Below, one piece after another: positions 32,296-40,866 of a stretch of DNA of 64,000 nucleotides. How positions within the stretch are numbered: position 1 is the first letter of the stretch; each line of letters begins with the position of its first letter. The stretch covers positions 6,104 through 70,103 of the forward strand of contig CAYVMX010000004.1 of assembly GCA_964452725.1 (NCBI GenBank), given 5' to 3'. The notes below the pieces were generated by a model, which saw only the letters and a list, made by a program, of their open reading frames with translations, searched no databases and had not been told where the DNA came from. The position numbers and the translations under genes are program-made. This DNA comes from CAYVMX01 sp964452725. Lineage in GTDB: Bacteria > Patescibacteriota > Gracilibacteria > JAHISY01.

Positions 32296-33807
32296 ATGAT
32301 CAAACTCAAAACTGCTCTCCTCTCCGTCGCGGACAAGACTGATATCGTCAGCTTCGCTCGGCAGCTAAAGAAACTCAACTACAATATCATCTCTACTGGA
32401 GGTACAGCAGCGCTTTTACGGAAGCACAAAGTCGCTGTCACAGAGGTCGCCGATTTGACCAGCTTCCCCGAGATCCTCGGTGGTCGGGTCAAGACACTCC
32501 ACCCTGCCGTCTTTGGTGGAATCCTCGCGACTGGCTCGAAAAGCCACACTGCCGAACTGAAAAAACACGGACTAACAAAAATCGATCTCGTCTGTGTCAA
32601 TCTCTATCCCTTCGCTGAGACTATCGCCAAACCACAAGTAAAATTGGCAGAAGCAGTGGAAGAGATCGACATTGGTGGAGTCTCACTCCTACGTGCCGCG
32701 GCGAAAAACTTCGACCGAGTCACCGTCGTCAGCCGACCAGATCAGTACACCGAAGTAGCAAAGAGTCTAAAAACTGGCATACAAACAGCAGAGCGTCGCA
32801 TACTCGCAGCCGCAGCCTTCGCTCAGACTGCGAAATACGATGGACTCATCACAGGTTATCTCGGCGGTGAGCAATACTTCACCCCTATCTACGAACAAGC
32901 CAAGCGTCTACGCTATGGTGAGAATCCCCACCAAGCAGCAATACTCTACCGCGAACCAAGCGATGGTACAGGCGTAGCAAATGCCAAAGTCCTCCAAGGC
33001 AAAGAGCTTTCCTTCAATAATCTCGTCGATGCAGAAGTCGCACTCCGAATCGTCGGAGACTTTGTCACACCGACAGCAGCCGTGATCAAGCACGCCTGCC
33101 CTTGTGGCATCGCCAGTCATACCCAGATCGGAGCAGCACTCACCCGCGCACTTGCTGCTGACAAAAAGTCCCCTTTTGGCGGCATCATCGCGCTCAACCG
33201 AACCGTGACAAAGACTATCGCAGAAATAATTCGTCCGCTTTTTATCGAAGTCGTACTCGCACCGAGCTTCGATCGTGCAGCTTTGAAAATCCTCAGTCAA
33301 AAGAAAAATCTCCGCCTTCTCGCACTGGGAGATTTGAAAAGTGATCCCAACTGTATCGAGGTCAAGAAAGTCTCGGGCGGACTCCTCGTCCAGAGCTGCG
33401 ATCAGCGTATTGTAACGGCGAAAGATTTCAAAGTCGCCACGAGACGACCACCAACCAAACAAGAAATAACAGACCTCGTCTTTGCGGCCAACGCTGTCAA
33501 GCACGCCAAGAGCAACGCGATCGTGCTAGTCAAAGATCGTGTCACAGTCGCTATCGGCGCTGGTCAGACTGCTCGTGTCGATGCCGTAGAGATCGCTATC
33601 GCCAAGGCTGGCACACGTGTGAGCGGCTCTGTATTGGCCTCTGACGCCTTCTTTCCTTTCGCTGACTCGGTCGAGACTGCTGCCCGAGCTGGTGTCACAG
33701 CTATAGTCCAACCTGGTGGCAGTATCCGCGACGACGAGGTCATAAAAGCAGCTAATGCTGCGAATATAGCGATGGTTTTTACTGGAATACGGTCATTCCG
33801 ACACTAG
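32296..33807 (+). CDS. purH: bifunctional AICAR transformylase / IMP cyclohydrolase
   Basis: Last two steps of purine synthesis. About 503 residues, full length. The N-terminal cyclohydrolase domain shows TALLSVADKTDIVSFA, IISTGGTA and GGRVKTLHPAVFGGIL. The transformylase domain shows RYGENPHQAA, KELSFNNLVDAEVA and IKHACPCGIAS. The usual KHxNPCG motif has Cys in place of Asn. A GTG at 32287 overlapping the upstream stop is an alternative start. It coexists with two PurP proteins that could do the same formylation with formate. Confidence 0.94.
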   Translation: MIKLKTALLSVADKTDIVSFARQLKKLNYNIISTGGTAALLRKHKVAVTEVADLTSFPEILGGRVKTLHPAVFGGILATGSKSHTAELKKHGLTKIDLVCVNLYPFAETIAKPQVKLAEAVEEIDIGGVSLLRAAAKNFDRVTVVSRPDQYTEVAKSLKTGIQTAERRILAAAAFAQTAKYDGLITGYLGGEQYFTPIYEQAKRLRYGENPHQAAILYREPSDGTGVANAKVLQGKELSFNNLVDAEVALRIVGDFVTPTAAVIKHACPCGIASHTQIGAALTRALAADKKSPFGGIIALNRTVTKTIAEIIRPLFIEVVLAPSFDRAALKILSQKKNLRLLALGDLKSDPNCIEVKKVSGGLLVQSCDQRIVTAKDFKVATRRPPTKQEITDLVFAANAVKHAKSNAIVLVKDRVTVAIGAGQTARVDAVEIAIAKAGTRVSGSVLASDAFFPFADSVETAARAGVTAIVQPGGSIRDDEVIKAANAANIAMVFTGIRSFRH

Positions 33808-33809
33808 AT

Positions 33810-33839
33810 TTGACATTGTATACCTACTTAGGATACAAT
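33810..33839 (+). promoter_or_regulatory. promoter of pyrB (near-leaderless)
   Basis: A perfect TTGACA (33810-33815), an 18-bp spacer and TACAAT (33834-33839). ATG 33850 lies 11 bases after the -10, leaving almost no leader. No room remains for an attenuator. Confidence 0.72.
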
Positions 33840-33849
33840 TAGTGACGAA

Positions 33850-34851
33850 ATGGTAAGTTTCGACCTTCAAACCGCACTCCAGCAAGCTCGTAAAGGGCAA
33901 GATCTCTCTTCTTTAGACCTCGTATCAGTCGACAATCTCACACTAGCTGATATTGAGCTTGTTTTTCGAACAGCAGCAATATTTAAAAAACACGTGGAAT
34001 CCGGCGCAGGCAATAAAAAGACTGATACGCTCAAAGGTACGAGTATTTTTAACTTTTTCAACGAAAACTCTACCCGCACACGCAGCTCCTTTGAACTAGC
34101 TGGTAAGCACCTCGGCAGCGACGTGATCAATATCACAGGCAGCGCCAGTAGCGGCAAAAAAGGCGAGACTCTCGGCGACACTGCTCGCACACTCGACGCT
34201 TACAACGCCGACCTGCTGATAGTACGCGACTCCCGCGCAGGAGTCCCTTACCAGCTCGCAGAGCGTGTCGGAGCACCAGTGCTAAACGCTGGTGATGGTC
34301 GGCACGAACACCCCACTCAGGCGCTCCTAGAGGCTTTTACACTACGTGAGAGATTTGGTGACAAAAAGCTCACTTATCTCTTCGTCGGTGACGCAGCTCA
34401 CAGTCGCGTCTTTGGTTCACAGGTACGACTCTATCGGAAGCTCGGCTGGAAACTCCGCCTCGCCAGCTTCCAGACTTTGATTCCAGATCAGGTCGAAAAA
34501 TTTGGTATCGAAGTTTTTTACGAGTGTGAGGCAGAGGCACTCCAAGGTGTCAACGCGATCCATGCGATCCGCCTCCAGACTGAGCGTGCCGCTGGTACTG
34601 ATATACCGACTCCACGCGAATATTCGAAAAACTTTATGCTCAATCCTCGGCGCATGGCGCTTGCTGCCCCAGACGCTGTCGCACTCCACGCTGGTCCAGT
34701 GATTCGTGAGTTTGACATCGGTACACCAGTGCTCGAAGGACCCCAAAGCCTAGTCCAGCAGATGGTAGAGAATGGTTTGCCAATCCGCATGGCACTAGAG
34801 TGGCTACTCATCACAGCGAAGCAGAAGAAAATTAACCCTTGGAAAAACTAA
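33850..34851 (+). CDS. pyrB: aspartate carbamoyltransferase catalytic subunit
   Basis: Commits carbamoyl phosphate and aspartate to pyrimidine synthesis. At 333 residues it has the usual length. Carbamoyl-phosphate motif STRTRSSFELAGKHLG, LLIVRDSRAG and the HPTQALLEAF loop are clear. Its stop overlaps the pyrC start as TAATG. The regulatory chain PyrI is not present here. Confidence 0.94.
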   Translation: MVSFDLQTALQQARKGQDLSSLDLVSVDNLTLADIELVFRTAAIFKKHVESGAGNKKTDTLKGTSIFNFFNENSTRTRSSFELAGKHLGSDVINITGSASSGKKGETLGDTARTLDAYNADLLIVRDSRAGVPYQLAERVGAPVLNAGDGRHEHPTQALLEAFTLRERFGDKKLTYLFVGDAAHSRVFGSQVRLYRKLGWKLRLASFQTLIPDQVEKFGIEVFYECEAEALQGVNAIHAIRLQTERAAGTDIPTPREYSKNFMLNPRRMALAAPDAVALHAGPVIREFDIGTPVLEGPQSLVQQMVENGLPIRMALEWLLITAKQKKINPWKN

Positions 34852-36152
34852 TGCCCACCCTGCTAATCAAGAACGGTACGATAGTCGACCCGCTAGCGAA
34901 GCGCAGTCCTGAGCGGGCAGCCGATATCTTCGTCAATAATGGCAAGATCAAAAAAATCGGTAAAAACCTCGACCGAGTCGGCGACACTGTGATCGACGCC
35001 AAAGGCAAGGTAGTGACTGCCGGACTCGTCGACATGCACGTCCACCTGCGCGAGCCTGGACGCGAGGACAAAGAAACCATCGCCACCGCCACTCGTGCCG
35101 CTGCCAAGGGCGGCATCACTAGTGTACTCGGCATGCCCAATACCAATCCACACGTAGACAACCAGACCGCCGTGAAGTTCGTACTCGAACGCGGCAGGCA
35201 GGAGGGCATAGTGAATGTATTCACCACGGGGAATATCTCCCAGCGCGGCGAAGGTAAAGAAATAGCAGAACTCTGGGAACTAAAAAACGAAGGCGTAAAA
35301 GTCGTGACGGATGACGGTGACGATATCCAAGACCTCGGAATGTATCGCAAAGTACTCCAATACGCCAAGACCCACGGACTGACAGTCATGAGTCACTCAG
35401 AGAATCACGACCTGAAAGGCGGGATCTGTATGCACGAGGGCTGGGTCAGCACCCAGCTGGGTCTGCCCGCCGCTCCCGAGAGCACGGAGACAGCGCACAT
35501 TGCCGCGTTGATCGAGCTACTACGCGAAGTACCGACACCTTTTCACTTTACCCACGTCAGCTCGGCTCGTAGCGTGCAGCTCATCGCCACAGCAAAAGCC
35601 GAAGGCTTGCCAGTCACTTGCGATGTCACACCACACCATTTGATCCTAAATGAGGAAGCCTATCTCGGCTACGACACCCAAGCCAAGGTCTGCCCACCGC
35701 TGCGCAGCGAGGAGAACCGCCTCGCACTCGTCCAAGCGCTAAAAGACGGACAAGTCGACGCTATCGCCAGCGACCACGCACCGCATACACTGGTAGACAA
35801 ATACATCGAGTTTGAGTCTGCTGCCGTCGGCATGGTGGGGCTGGAGACACTCTTTCCATTGCTCTATACGAAGCTAGTCCGAGAGTGGAAAACAGTCGAC
35901 CTCCCCTACCTGATCAAACTGCTGACGGTAAATCCCGCACGAATAATGCGCGAAGAAGTCGGACAGCTCGCAGTCGGTGCCGCTGCTGATCTCACGATTT
36001 GGGATTTGAAGGACTCTTACCAGATCGACAAATCCAAATTTGAAACGAAAGGGCGCAATACTCCTTTCGATGGCTGGCAGGTAGTAGGACAGGCGACAGA
36101 TGTACTCGTCGGCGGTGAGCCAGTCGTACGAGCTGGTAAACTGAAACAATAG
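34851..36152 (+). CDS. pyrC: dihydroorotase, class I
   Basis: Third step of pyrimidine synthesis. A 433-residue amidohydrolase. Zn ligands and substrate motifs: DMHVHLREPGREDKET, GMPNTNPHVDN, the His of FTHVSSARS, DVTPHHLIL and AIASDHAPH. ATG 34851 overlaps the pyrB stop by one base; an upstream in-frame TTG at 34839 is less likely. With pyrB and pyrD it covers three of the six pyrimidine steps. Confidence 0.94.
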   Translation: MPTLLIKNGTIVDPLAKRSPERAADIFVNNGKIKKIGKNLDRVGDTVIDAKGKVVTAGLVDMHVHLREPGREDKETIATATRAAAKGGITSVLGMPNTNPHVDNQTAVKFVLERGRQEGIVNVFTTGNISQRGEGKEIAELWELKNEGVKVVTDDGDDIQDLGMYRKVLQYAKTHGLTVMSHSENHDLKGGICMHEGWVSTQLGLPAAPESTETAHIAALIELLREVPTPFHFTHVSSARSVQLIATAKAEGLPVTCDVTPHHLILNEEAYLGYDTQAKVCPPLRSEENRLALVQALKDGQVDAIASDHAPHTLVDKYIEFESAAVGMVGLETLFPLLYTKLVREWKTVDLPYLIKLLTVNPARIMREEVGQLAVGAAADLTIWDLKDSYQIDKSKFETKGRNTPFDGWQVVGQATDVLVGGEPVVRAGKLKQ

Positions 36153-36171
36153 CAAAGACTAAATCACATCA

Positions 36172-36201
36172 TTGACGAAAGCCTTCTTTTTGCAGTAAAA
36201 T
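36172..36201 (+). promoter_or_regulatory. promoter of rnpB
   Basis: TTGACG (36172-36177), an 18-bp spacer and TAAAAT (36196-36201). The start should fall near 36208-36210, exactly at the 5' side of the RNase P P1 helix. Confidence 0.75.
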
Positions 36202-36209
36202 ACTCTCTG

Positions 36210-36581
36210 CCCAAGTAAGCAAAGTGATCGCTGTCTATCTCCGGATAGAGGGAGGAAAGTCCGAGCAGCTCGCGTAAAACGCAGTGGCTAACGGCCACCA
36301 GAGGCAACTCTAGGGAAAGTGCCACAGAGACAATACTCGTTCTGATTCGTCAGAACTAAAGGTGAAAAGTGGAGAGGTGTTCAAATTCTAGGATTGAGCT
36401 ACTCTCCTCGCCCGCTGGTGACAGCGAGGCGTGGTAAACCCTGCGTGCTGCAAGGCGAGATGGACAGACTGGAATCCGAGCTACGCGCTCACCGGTCTGG
36501 CTCGCTGCTTGATCCGACTGGCAACAGTCGGACTAGAGAAATGATCACTCTCGACAAAACTCGGCTTACTGCTTGCTTGGG
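36210..36581 (+). ncRNA. rnpB: RNase P RNA
   Basis: Catalytic RNA that trims tRNA 5' leaders, about 372 nt. Signature conserved pieces appear in order: GAGGGAGGAAAGTCCG near the 5' end, GGGAAAGTGCCACAGAGA, GGTAAACCC and AGAGAAATGATCACTC near the 3' end. The ends pair as helix P1 (CCCAAG with CTTGGG), followed by a T-run at 36583-36587. It is flanked by pyrC and infB. An 80-codon frame inside it is spurious. It is a bacterial type-A-like layout by motif order; the exact fold was not computed. Confidence 0.95.
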
Positions 36582-36731
36582 CTTTTTGAGCGAGATGACA
36601 CTTCACTCAGGACACAAAACACAGGAGGCAGAATAATTTTCAGTCTTTAAAATTCAAATTTTGAGAATTAACCATTAACTCGCTTATTCGGAGAGTTTCC
36701 TCTAAACTGCTTCGGCTTAAATGCAAAATTC

Positions 36732-39059
36732 ATGCGTGTAACTGACCTAGCTCGTAAGCTGAAAATCTCGACTACCGATCTACGCGAGCGTCTCGCGGAC
36801 TTCGGCGTGGGTAGTGACATCAAAGATATACCAACTAAAAAAGCCACAGAAATTCAAACTGCACTCAAAGATGGCATAACTCCCAAAGAGGAAGAACCAG
36901 AACAAGAGCTAATGGGTATGTTTTTCGAAAGTGCAGATAACGACGACAAAGATAAGGAGGAAGAAAATGAAAAAGAGGAGGAGGAGAAATCAGAGATAGA
37001 CGATGAAGAATCTGAAGAAGAAGGATCTGAACCAGAAAAACCTGAAACTGAATCGGCAGCCAAAGAAGATAGCCCTGCCCTGCCGATAGGACCAGCTATC
37101 CAACGCTCGACTGCAGAGCGCGAGGCTGCTCGTAGCCGTTGGGCAGCAGCCAAAAAAGCCAGCGAAAAAATCATCGCCAAGAAAGTCAAGAAAATGGAGA
37201 CCGATAAGATCAAACAAGTAAAAAGTAAAGATGATGTCGCCAGATTTGCAGCAGCCCAGAGCACTCCATATACGTCTCATGGACCCAAACGTGAGATCGA
37301 GATTGGCGATGCAGTCGGCGTGCGCGAGCTAGCCCAACACCTCGGCATCTCTCCGGTCCGTATCGTCGGTGAATTATTCAAAAACGGTGTCATGGCAAAT
37401 ATCAATCAAGTGATTGATTTCGACACAGCCTCAATCATCGCCGAAGCCTTCAACGCCACAGTCAAACGTGACACCACTGCTGTCTCTGGTGAAGACCTGC
37501 TCGCAGGCAATATAGAAAAACTCCTCCAAGATGAACCAGAAAATCTATCTGAGCGTCCACCGATTGTCGCCGTCATGGGACATGTCGATCATGGCAAGAC
37601 TACACTACTAGACGCGATCCGCCAGGCAGAAGTAGCAGAAGGCGAAGCTGGCGGCATCACACAACACATCGGGGCTTATCAAGTCACTCACAAAGACAGA
37701 TCGATCACATTCCTAGATACACCTGGACACGAAGCCTTTACGGCTATGCGCGCACGTGGTGCACGCGCAACCGACATTGCGATCCTAGTCTGTGCCGCCG
37801 AAGAAGGCGTCAAACCGCAAACAATCGAGGCAATCAACCATGCCAAAGATGCAGGTGTACCTATCATCGTCGCTTTGACCAAGATGGACAAAGAGGGCGC
37901 AAACATTGACAAAGTCAAAGGCGAACTAAACGAACACGGACTCCAAGCCGCCGACTGGGGCGGCAAAATCGAAATGGTACCCGTCTCAGCAAAGACTGGT
38001 GAAGGTATTGAAGAGCTATTGGAGATGGTCCTACTGGTCAATGACTTAGAGCCAGTCAAAGGCAACCCAGCACGCGAGGCTGTCGGTACAGTGATCGAGA
38101 GCCACCTCGACAAGTCTTTTGGTCCAGTAGCGACCGTACTGATCAATACTGGCACTTTGCGTACAGGTGACAACTTCGTGATCGGCACAGTCGTTGGACG
38201 TGTAAAAAAGATGTTTGACTACAAACGCAAAATAATCAAAGAAGCTCCCCCAGGTACACCAGTCCAGATCGCTGGACTAGATGGTCTACCAGAGCGCGGC
38301 ATTGGAGAGATTTTGCAAGTACTTGACTCGTCCAACGATGCACATCAAAAAGCCAATGAGCTCACTCGCCTAATCGAGATCAAAGCCCGCCAAAAAGTCA
38401 CAACCATGAACCAGCTCATCGGTCAGATCGGTGCTGGCACGCTCAAAGAGCTGAAAATCGTAGTCAAGGCTGATGTCGAAGGTAGTTTGGAAGCCCTACG
38501 CGAAAGCCTAGAAAAGATCAAAACGGAGGGCGTCAGTACAAAGATAATCCACGGTGGTGTCGGTGAAGTCACCGAGACAGACGTCCTCATGGCAGAAGCT
38601 GCCAATGCCCTACTAGTAGCCTTTCATGTAAAAGTACCAGTACGCATAGAAAAAATAGCCAATCACGAAGGTGTCACAATTCGTCGCCATACAATCATTT
38701 ACAAACTAATCGAAGAAGTCGAAAAAATGCTCTCTGGTATGCTCGACCCAGAAGAAATAGAAGTCGAACTCGGCACACTCGAAATTCGTGGGATTTTCTT
38801 GACCAAACCAAGCGAACAAATCGTCGGTGGCATAGTCAAAGACGGCAAACTCCTAAAAAATGTCGCTGTACGCATAATCCGCGAGGAAAAAGTCATTGGC
38901 GAAGGTAAAATCACGGACCTAAAACGCGAAAAAGAAAGTGTCGGCGAGGTCAAAGAAGGCTTCGAATGTGGACTCAAAGTCGCAGTCAAAAACCTCAAAC
39001 TCCAAGAAGGCGACCTGCTAACTGCTTATCGCATAGAAAAACAAAAACGCGGAGCTTAG
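36732..39059 (+). CDS. infB: translation initiation factor IF-2
   Basis: GTPase that places initiator tRNA on the ribosome. 775 residues. A short N-terminal IF2N motif is followed by a highly acidic region (about 55-115) and a basic helix. The G domain starts at about residue 280: GHVDHGKTT, DTPGHEAF, TKMDKEG and SAKTGEG. The C-terminal domains are complete. The leader at 36721-36741 contains a tiny ATG frame overlapping the infB start, possibly meaningless. It is a core gene supporting chromosomal location. Confidence 0.97.
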   Translation: MRVTDLARKLKISTTDLRERLADFGVGSDIKDIPTKKATEIQTALKDGITPKEEEPEQELMGMFFESADNDDKDKEEENEKEEEEKSEIDDEESEEEGSEPEKPETESAAKEDSPALPIGPAIQRSTAEREAARSRWAAAKKASEKIIAKKVKKMETDKIKQVKSKDDVARFAAAQSTPYTSHGPKREIEIGDAVGVRELAQHLGISPVRIVGELFKNGVMANINQVIDFDTASIIAEAFNATVKRDTTAVSGEDLLAGNIEKLLQDEPENLSERPPIVAVMGHVDHGKTTLLDAIRQAEVAEGEAGGITQHIGAYQVTHKDRSITFLDTPGHEAFTAMRARGARATDIAILVCAAEEGVKPQTIEAINHAKDAGVPIIVALTKMDKEGANIDKVKGELNEHGLQAADWGGKIEMVPVSAKTGEGIEELLEMVLLVNDLEPVKGNPAREAVGTVIESHLDKSFGPVATVLINTGTLRTGDNFVIGTVVGRVKKMFDYKRKIIKEAPPGTPVQIAGLDGLPERGIGEILQVLDSSNDAHQKANELTRLIEIKARQKVTTMNQLIGQIGAGTLKELKIVVKADVEGSLEALRESLEKIKTEGVSTKIIHGGVGEVTETDVLMAEAANALLVAFHVKVPVRIEKIANHEGVTIRRHTIIYKLIEEVEKMLSGMLDPEEIEVELGTLEIRGIFLTKPSEQIVGGIVKDGKLLKNVAVRIIREEKVIGEGKITDLKREKESVGEVKEGFECGLKVAVKNLKLQEGDLLTAYRIEKQKRGA

Positions 39060-39084
39060 GTCTATCAGCCAACACTGATTTAGT

Positions 39085-39113
39085 TTGACTTTTTACGAGT
39101 TTTTTGCTAAAAT
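39085..39113 (+). promoter_or_regulatory. promoter of the pilB cluster
   Basis: TTGACT (39085-39090), an exact 17-bp spacer and TAAAAT (39108-39113), preceded by an extended TG at 39105-39106. ATG 39156 follows about 36 bases after the predicted start. Confidence 0.75.
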
Positions 39114-39155
39114 AAAGGGAAAATATCTCAAAAATTAGAGTCTACAAAAACAAAA

Positions 39156-40862
39156 ATGCCCAACGCTTATCAGATCCAGACCGACCGCAAAACTGCTGAA
39201 ATACGCCCTGAAATGACCATGGATGAGCATCTCAGTGATATCAATCGTAAATTTGCTGAAGACAAAGTAGTCAAACAAGCCGCCAAACAAAAAATACCTT
39301 ATGTAGATGTTTTTTTGACAGCGCTAAATGCCGATCTGATCCAAAGACTAGACTTAGACGAATGCAAAACAGCACTTGCACTCCCTTTCTTTTTGATCGG
39401 CAAAAAAATGCGTGTCGCAGTCGCAGACCCCACCAAAAAAGAAACTAAAACCTACCTAGACAAACTAAAAAAACAACACTATGAAACCCAAATCAGTCTA
39501 GCCAGCACAGACGGCATACTAGCAAAAATCAAACAGCTGCTTGCATTACTGCCAAAAGTAAGCGAGAACTTCGAAAATCAAGATGCCGAAGTTGCTCTAG
39601 AAAGCTATGAAAAGGAAATCCACAAGCTCGAAACACTCAAACAGGATATTTATAAAATTTCGACTCCAGCAGCTCTAAATCGCATCTTTGTGGGAGCATT
39701 ACGTACTGGTGCAAGTGATATTCATCTCCAACCAGAGCGAAACCACATCAGCCTACGCCTACGCATAGACGGCATCATGCAGGAGATTCTGACTTTTGAT
39801 TCCAAGATTGGACTAGAGCTAGCAGATCAACTCAAGTACCTCGCCAAACTAAAGCTCAATGTCAAAACAGTCCCTCAAGACGGTCGACTCAGCTTCACAG
39901 CTAGCGGAAGATCGATTGATATGCGTGTCAGTACACTGCCTACCGATCACGGCGAGAGTATAGTGTGTCGATTACTCGATGGTGCGCACAAACTTTTTAC
40001 TTTTGAAGAGCTAGGGTTTCGCAATCACAATCTAAAGCGTATCTATCACGCACTCAATCTACACAATGGATTGATCCTAGCGACTGGTCCGACCGGTAGT
40101 GGTAAAACCACCACACTCTACACAATGCTGGCCAAACTAAATCGACCAGAAAACAAAGTCATCACGCTAGAAGACCCAGTCGAATACAGAATCCCTGGCA
40201 TCACTCAGAGCCAAATCCGAGAGTCAGAAGGCTATGATTTTGGAAATGGTCTACGTTCAATCCTGCGTCAAGATCCTGATGTCATCATGGTCGGTGAGAT
40301 CCGCGATCTAGTCACAGCCGAGACAGCTGCTCAGGCAGCCATAACTGGACATCTAGTACTCTCGACTGTCCATACCAACTCTGCTGTCGAGGCGATCACC
40401 AGACTGATCAACCTAGGACTCAAGCCCTATATGCTCGCCGCAAGCCTAAACCTAGTACTAGCCCAGCGACTAGTACGCCGCATCCATACAGAGTGCGCCA
40501 AGGAAGCACCCATCACAGATACTCAGCGTGAGATACTAGAGCACCACATAGCTAGTATCCGAGATCTCCACTCTGACATAGAGGTAAAAATCCCAACCAA
40601 ACTACTAAAACCAATCGGCTGCGCTGCCTGTAGCCACACTGGCTACCGTGGACAAGTCGCTGTCGCTGAAAGCTTCCTAGTAGATGACAAACTACGAACG
40701 CTAATCCTCCGATCGGCAGATATCACTGATATCAGTAATGCCATACGAGGACAGCAACACGTACTTTCCTTCGCAGAGAATGGAATCCTAAAAGTAATCG
40801 ACGGAGTCACTACGCTATCTGAAGTCGCTCGCGTTGCCGATATCCGCCCTGCTAAAAAATAA
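39156..40862 (+). CDS. pilB: type IV pilus assembly ATPase, PilB/GspE family
   Basis: A 568-residue hexameric secretion ATPase. The N-terminal GspE/N1-like domain is followed by the ATPase: GASDIHLQPERNHISLRLRIDG, Walker A in ATGPTGSGKTTTLY (about residue 310), the Asp box and Walker B region RQDPDVIMVGEIRD, and the His box GHLVLSTVHTN. A cysteine pair, CAACSHTGYRG (about 488), suits the Zn-binding region. It powers pilus extension or secretion. It is followed by two exported proteins of unknown family, but pilC, pilT and pilin genes are not in the window. Confidence 0.92.
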   Translation: MPNAYQIQTDRKTAEIRPEMTMDEHLSDINRKFAEDKVVKQAAKQKIPYVDVFLTALNADLIQRLDLDECKTALALPFFLIGKKMRVAVADPTKKETKTYLDKLKKQHYETQISLASTDGILAKIKQLLALLPKVSENFENQDAEVALESYEKEIHKLETLKQDIYKISTPAALNRIFVGALRTGASDIHLQPERNHISLRLRIDGIMQEILTFDSKIGLELADQLKYLAKLKLNVKTVPQDGRLSFTASGRSIDMRVSTLPTDHGESIVCRLLDGAHKLFTFEELGFRNHNLKRIYHALNLHNGLILATGPTGSGKTTTLYTMLAKLNRPENKVITLEDPVEYRIPGITQSQIRESEGYDFGNGLRSILRQDPDVIMVGEIRDLVTAETAAQAAITGHLVLSTVHTNSAVEAITRLINLGLKPYMLAASLNLVLAQRLVRRIHTECAKEAPITDTQREILEHHIASIRDLHSDIEVKIPTKLLKPIGCAACSHTGYRGQVAVAESFLVDDKLRTLILRSADITDISNAIRGQQHVLSFAENGILKVIDGVTTLSEVARVADIRPAKK

Positions 40863-40866
40863 ATAT

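Noticed and set aside
36394..36636. 80-codon frame inside rnpB
   Set aside because: It lies within conserved RNase P RNA motifs and past its terminator.
36721..36741. Six-residue leader peptide frame overlapping the infB start
   Set aside because: Too short to support; no stem or attenuator structure and could occur by chance.
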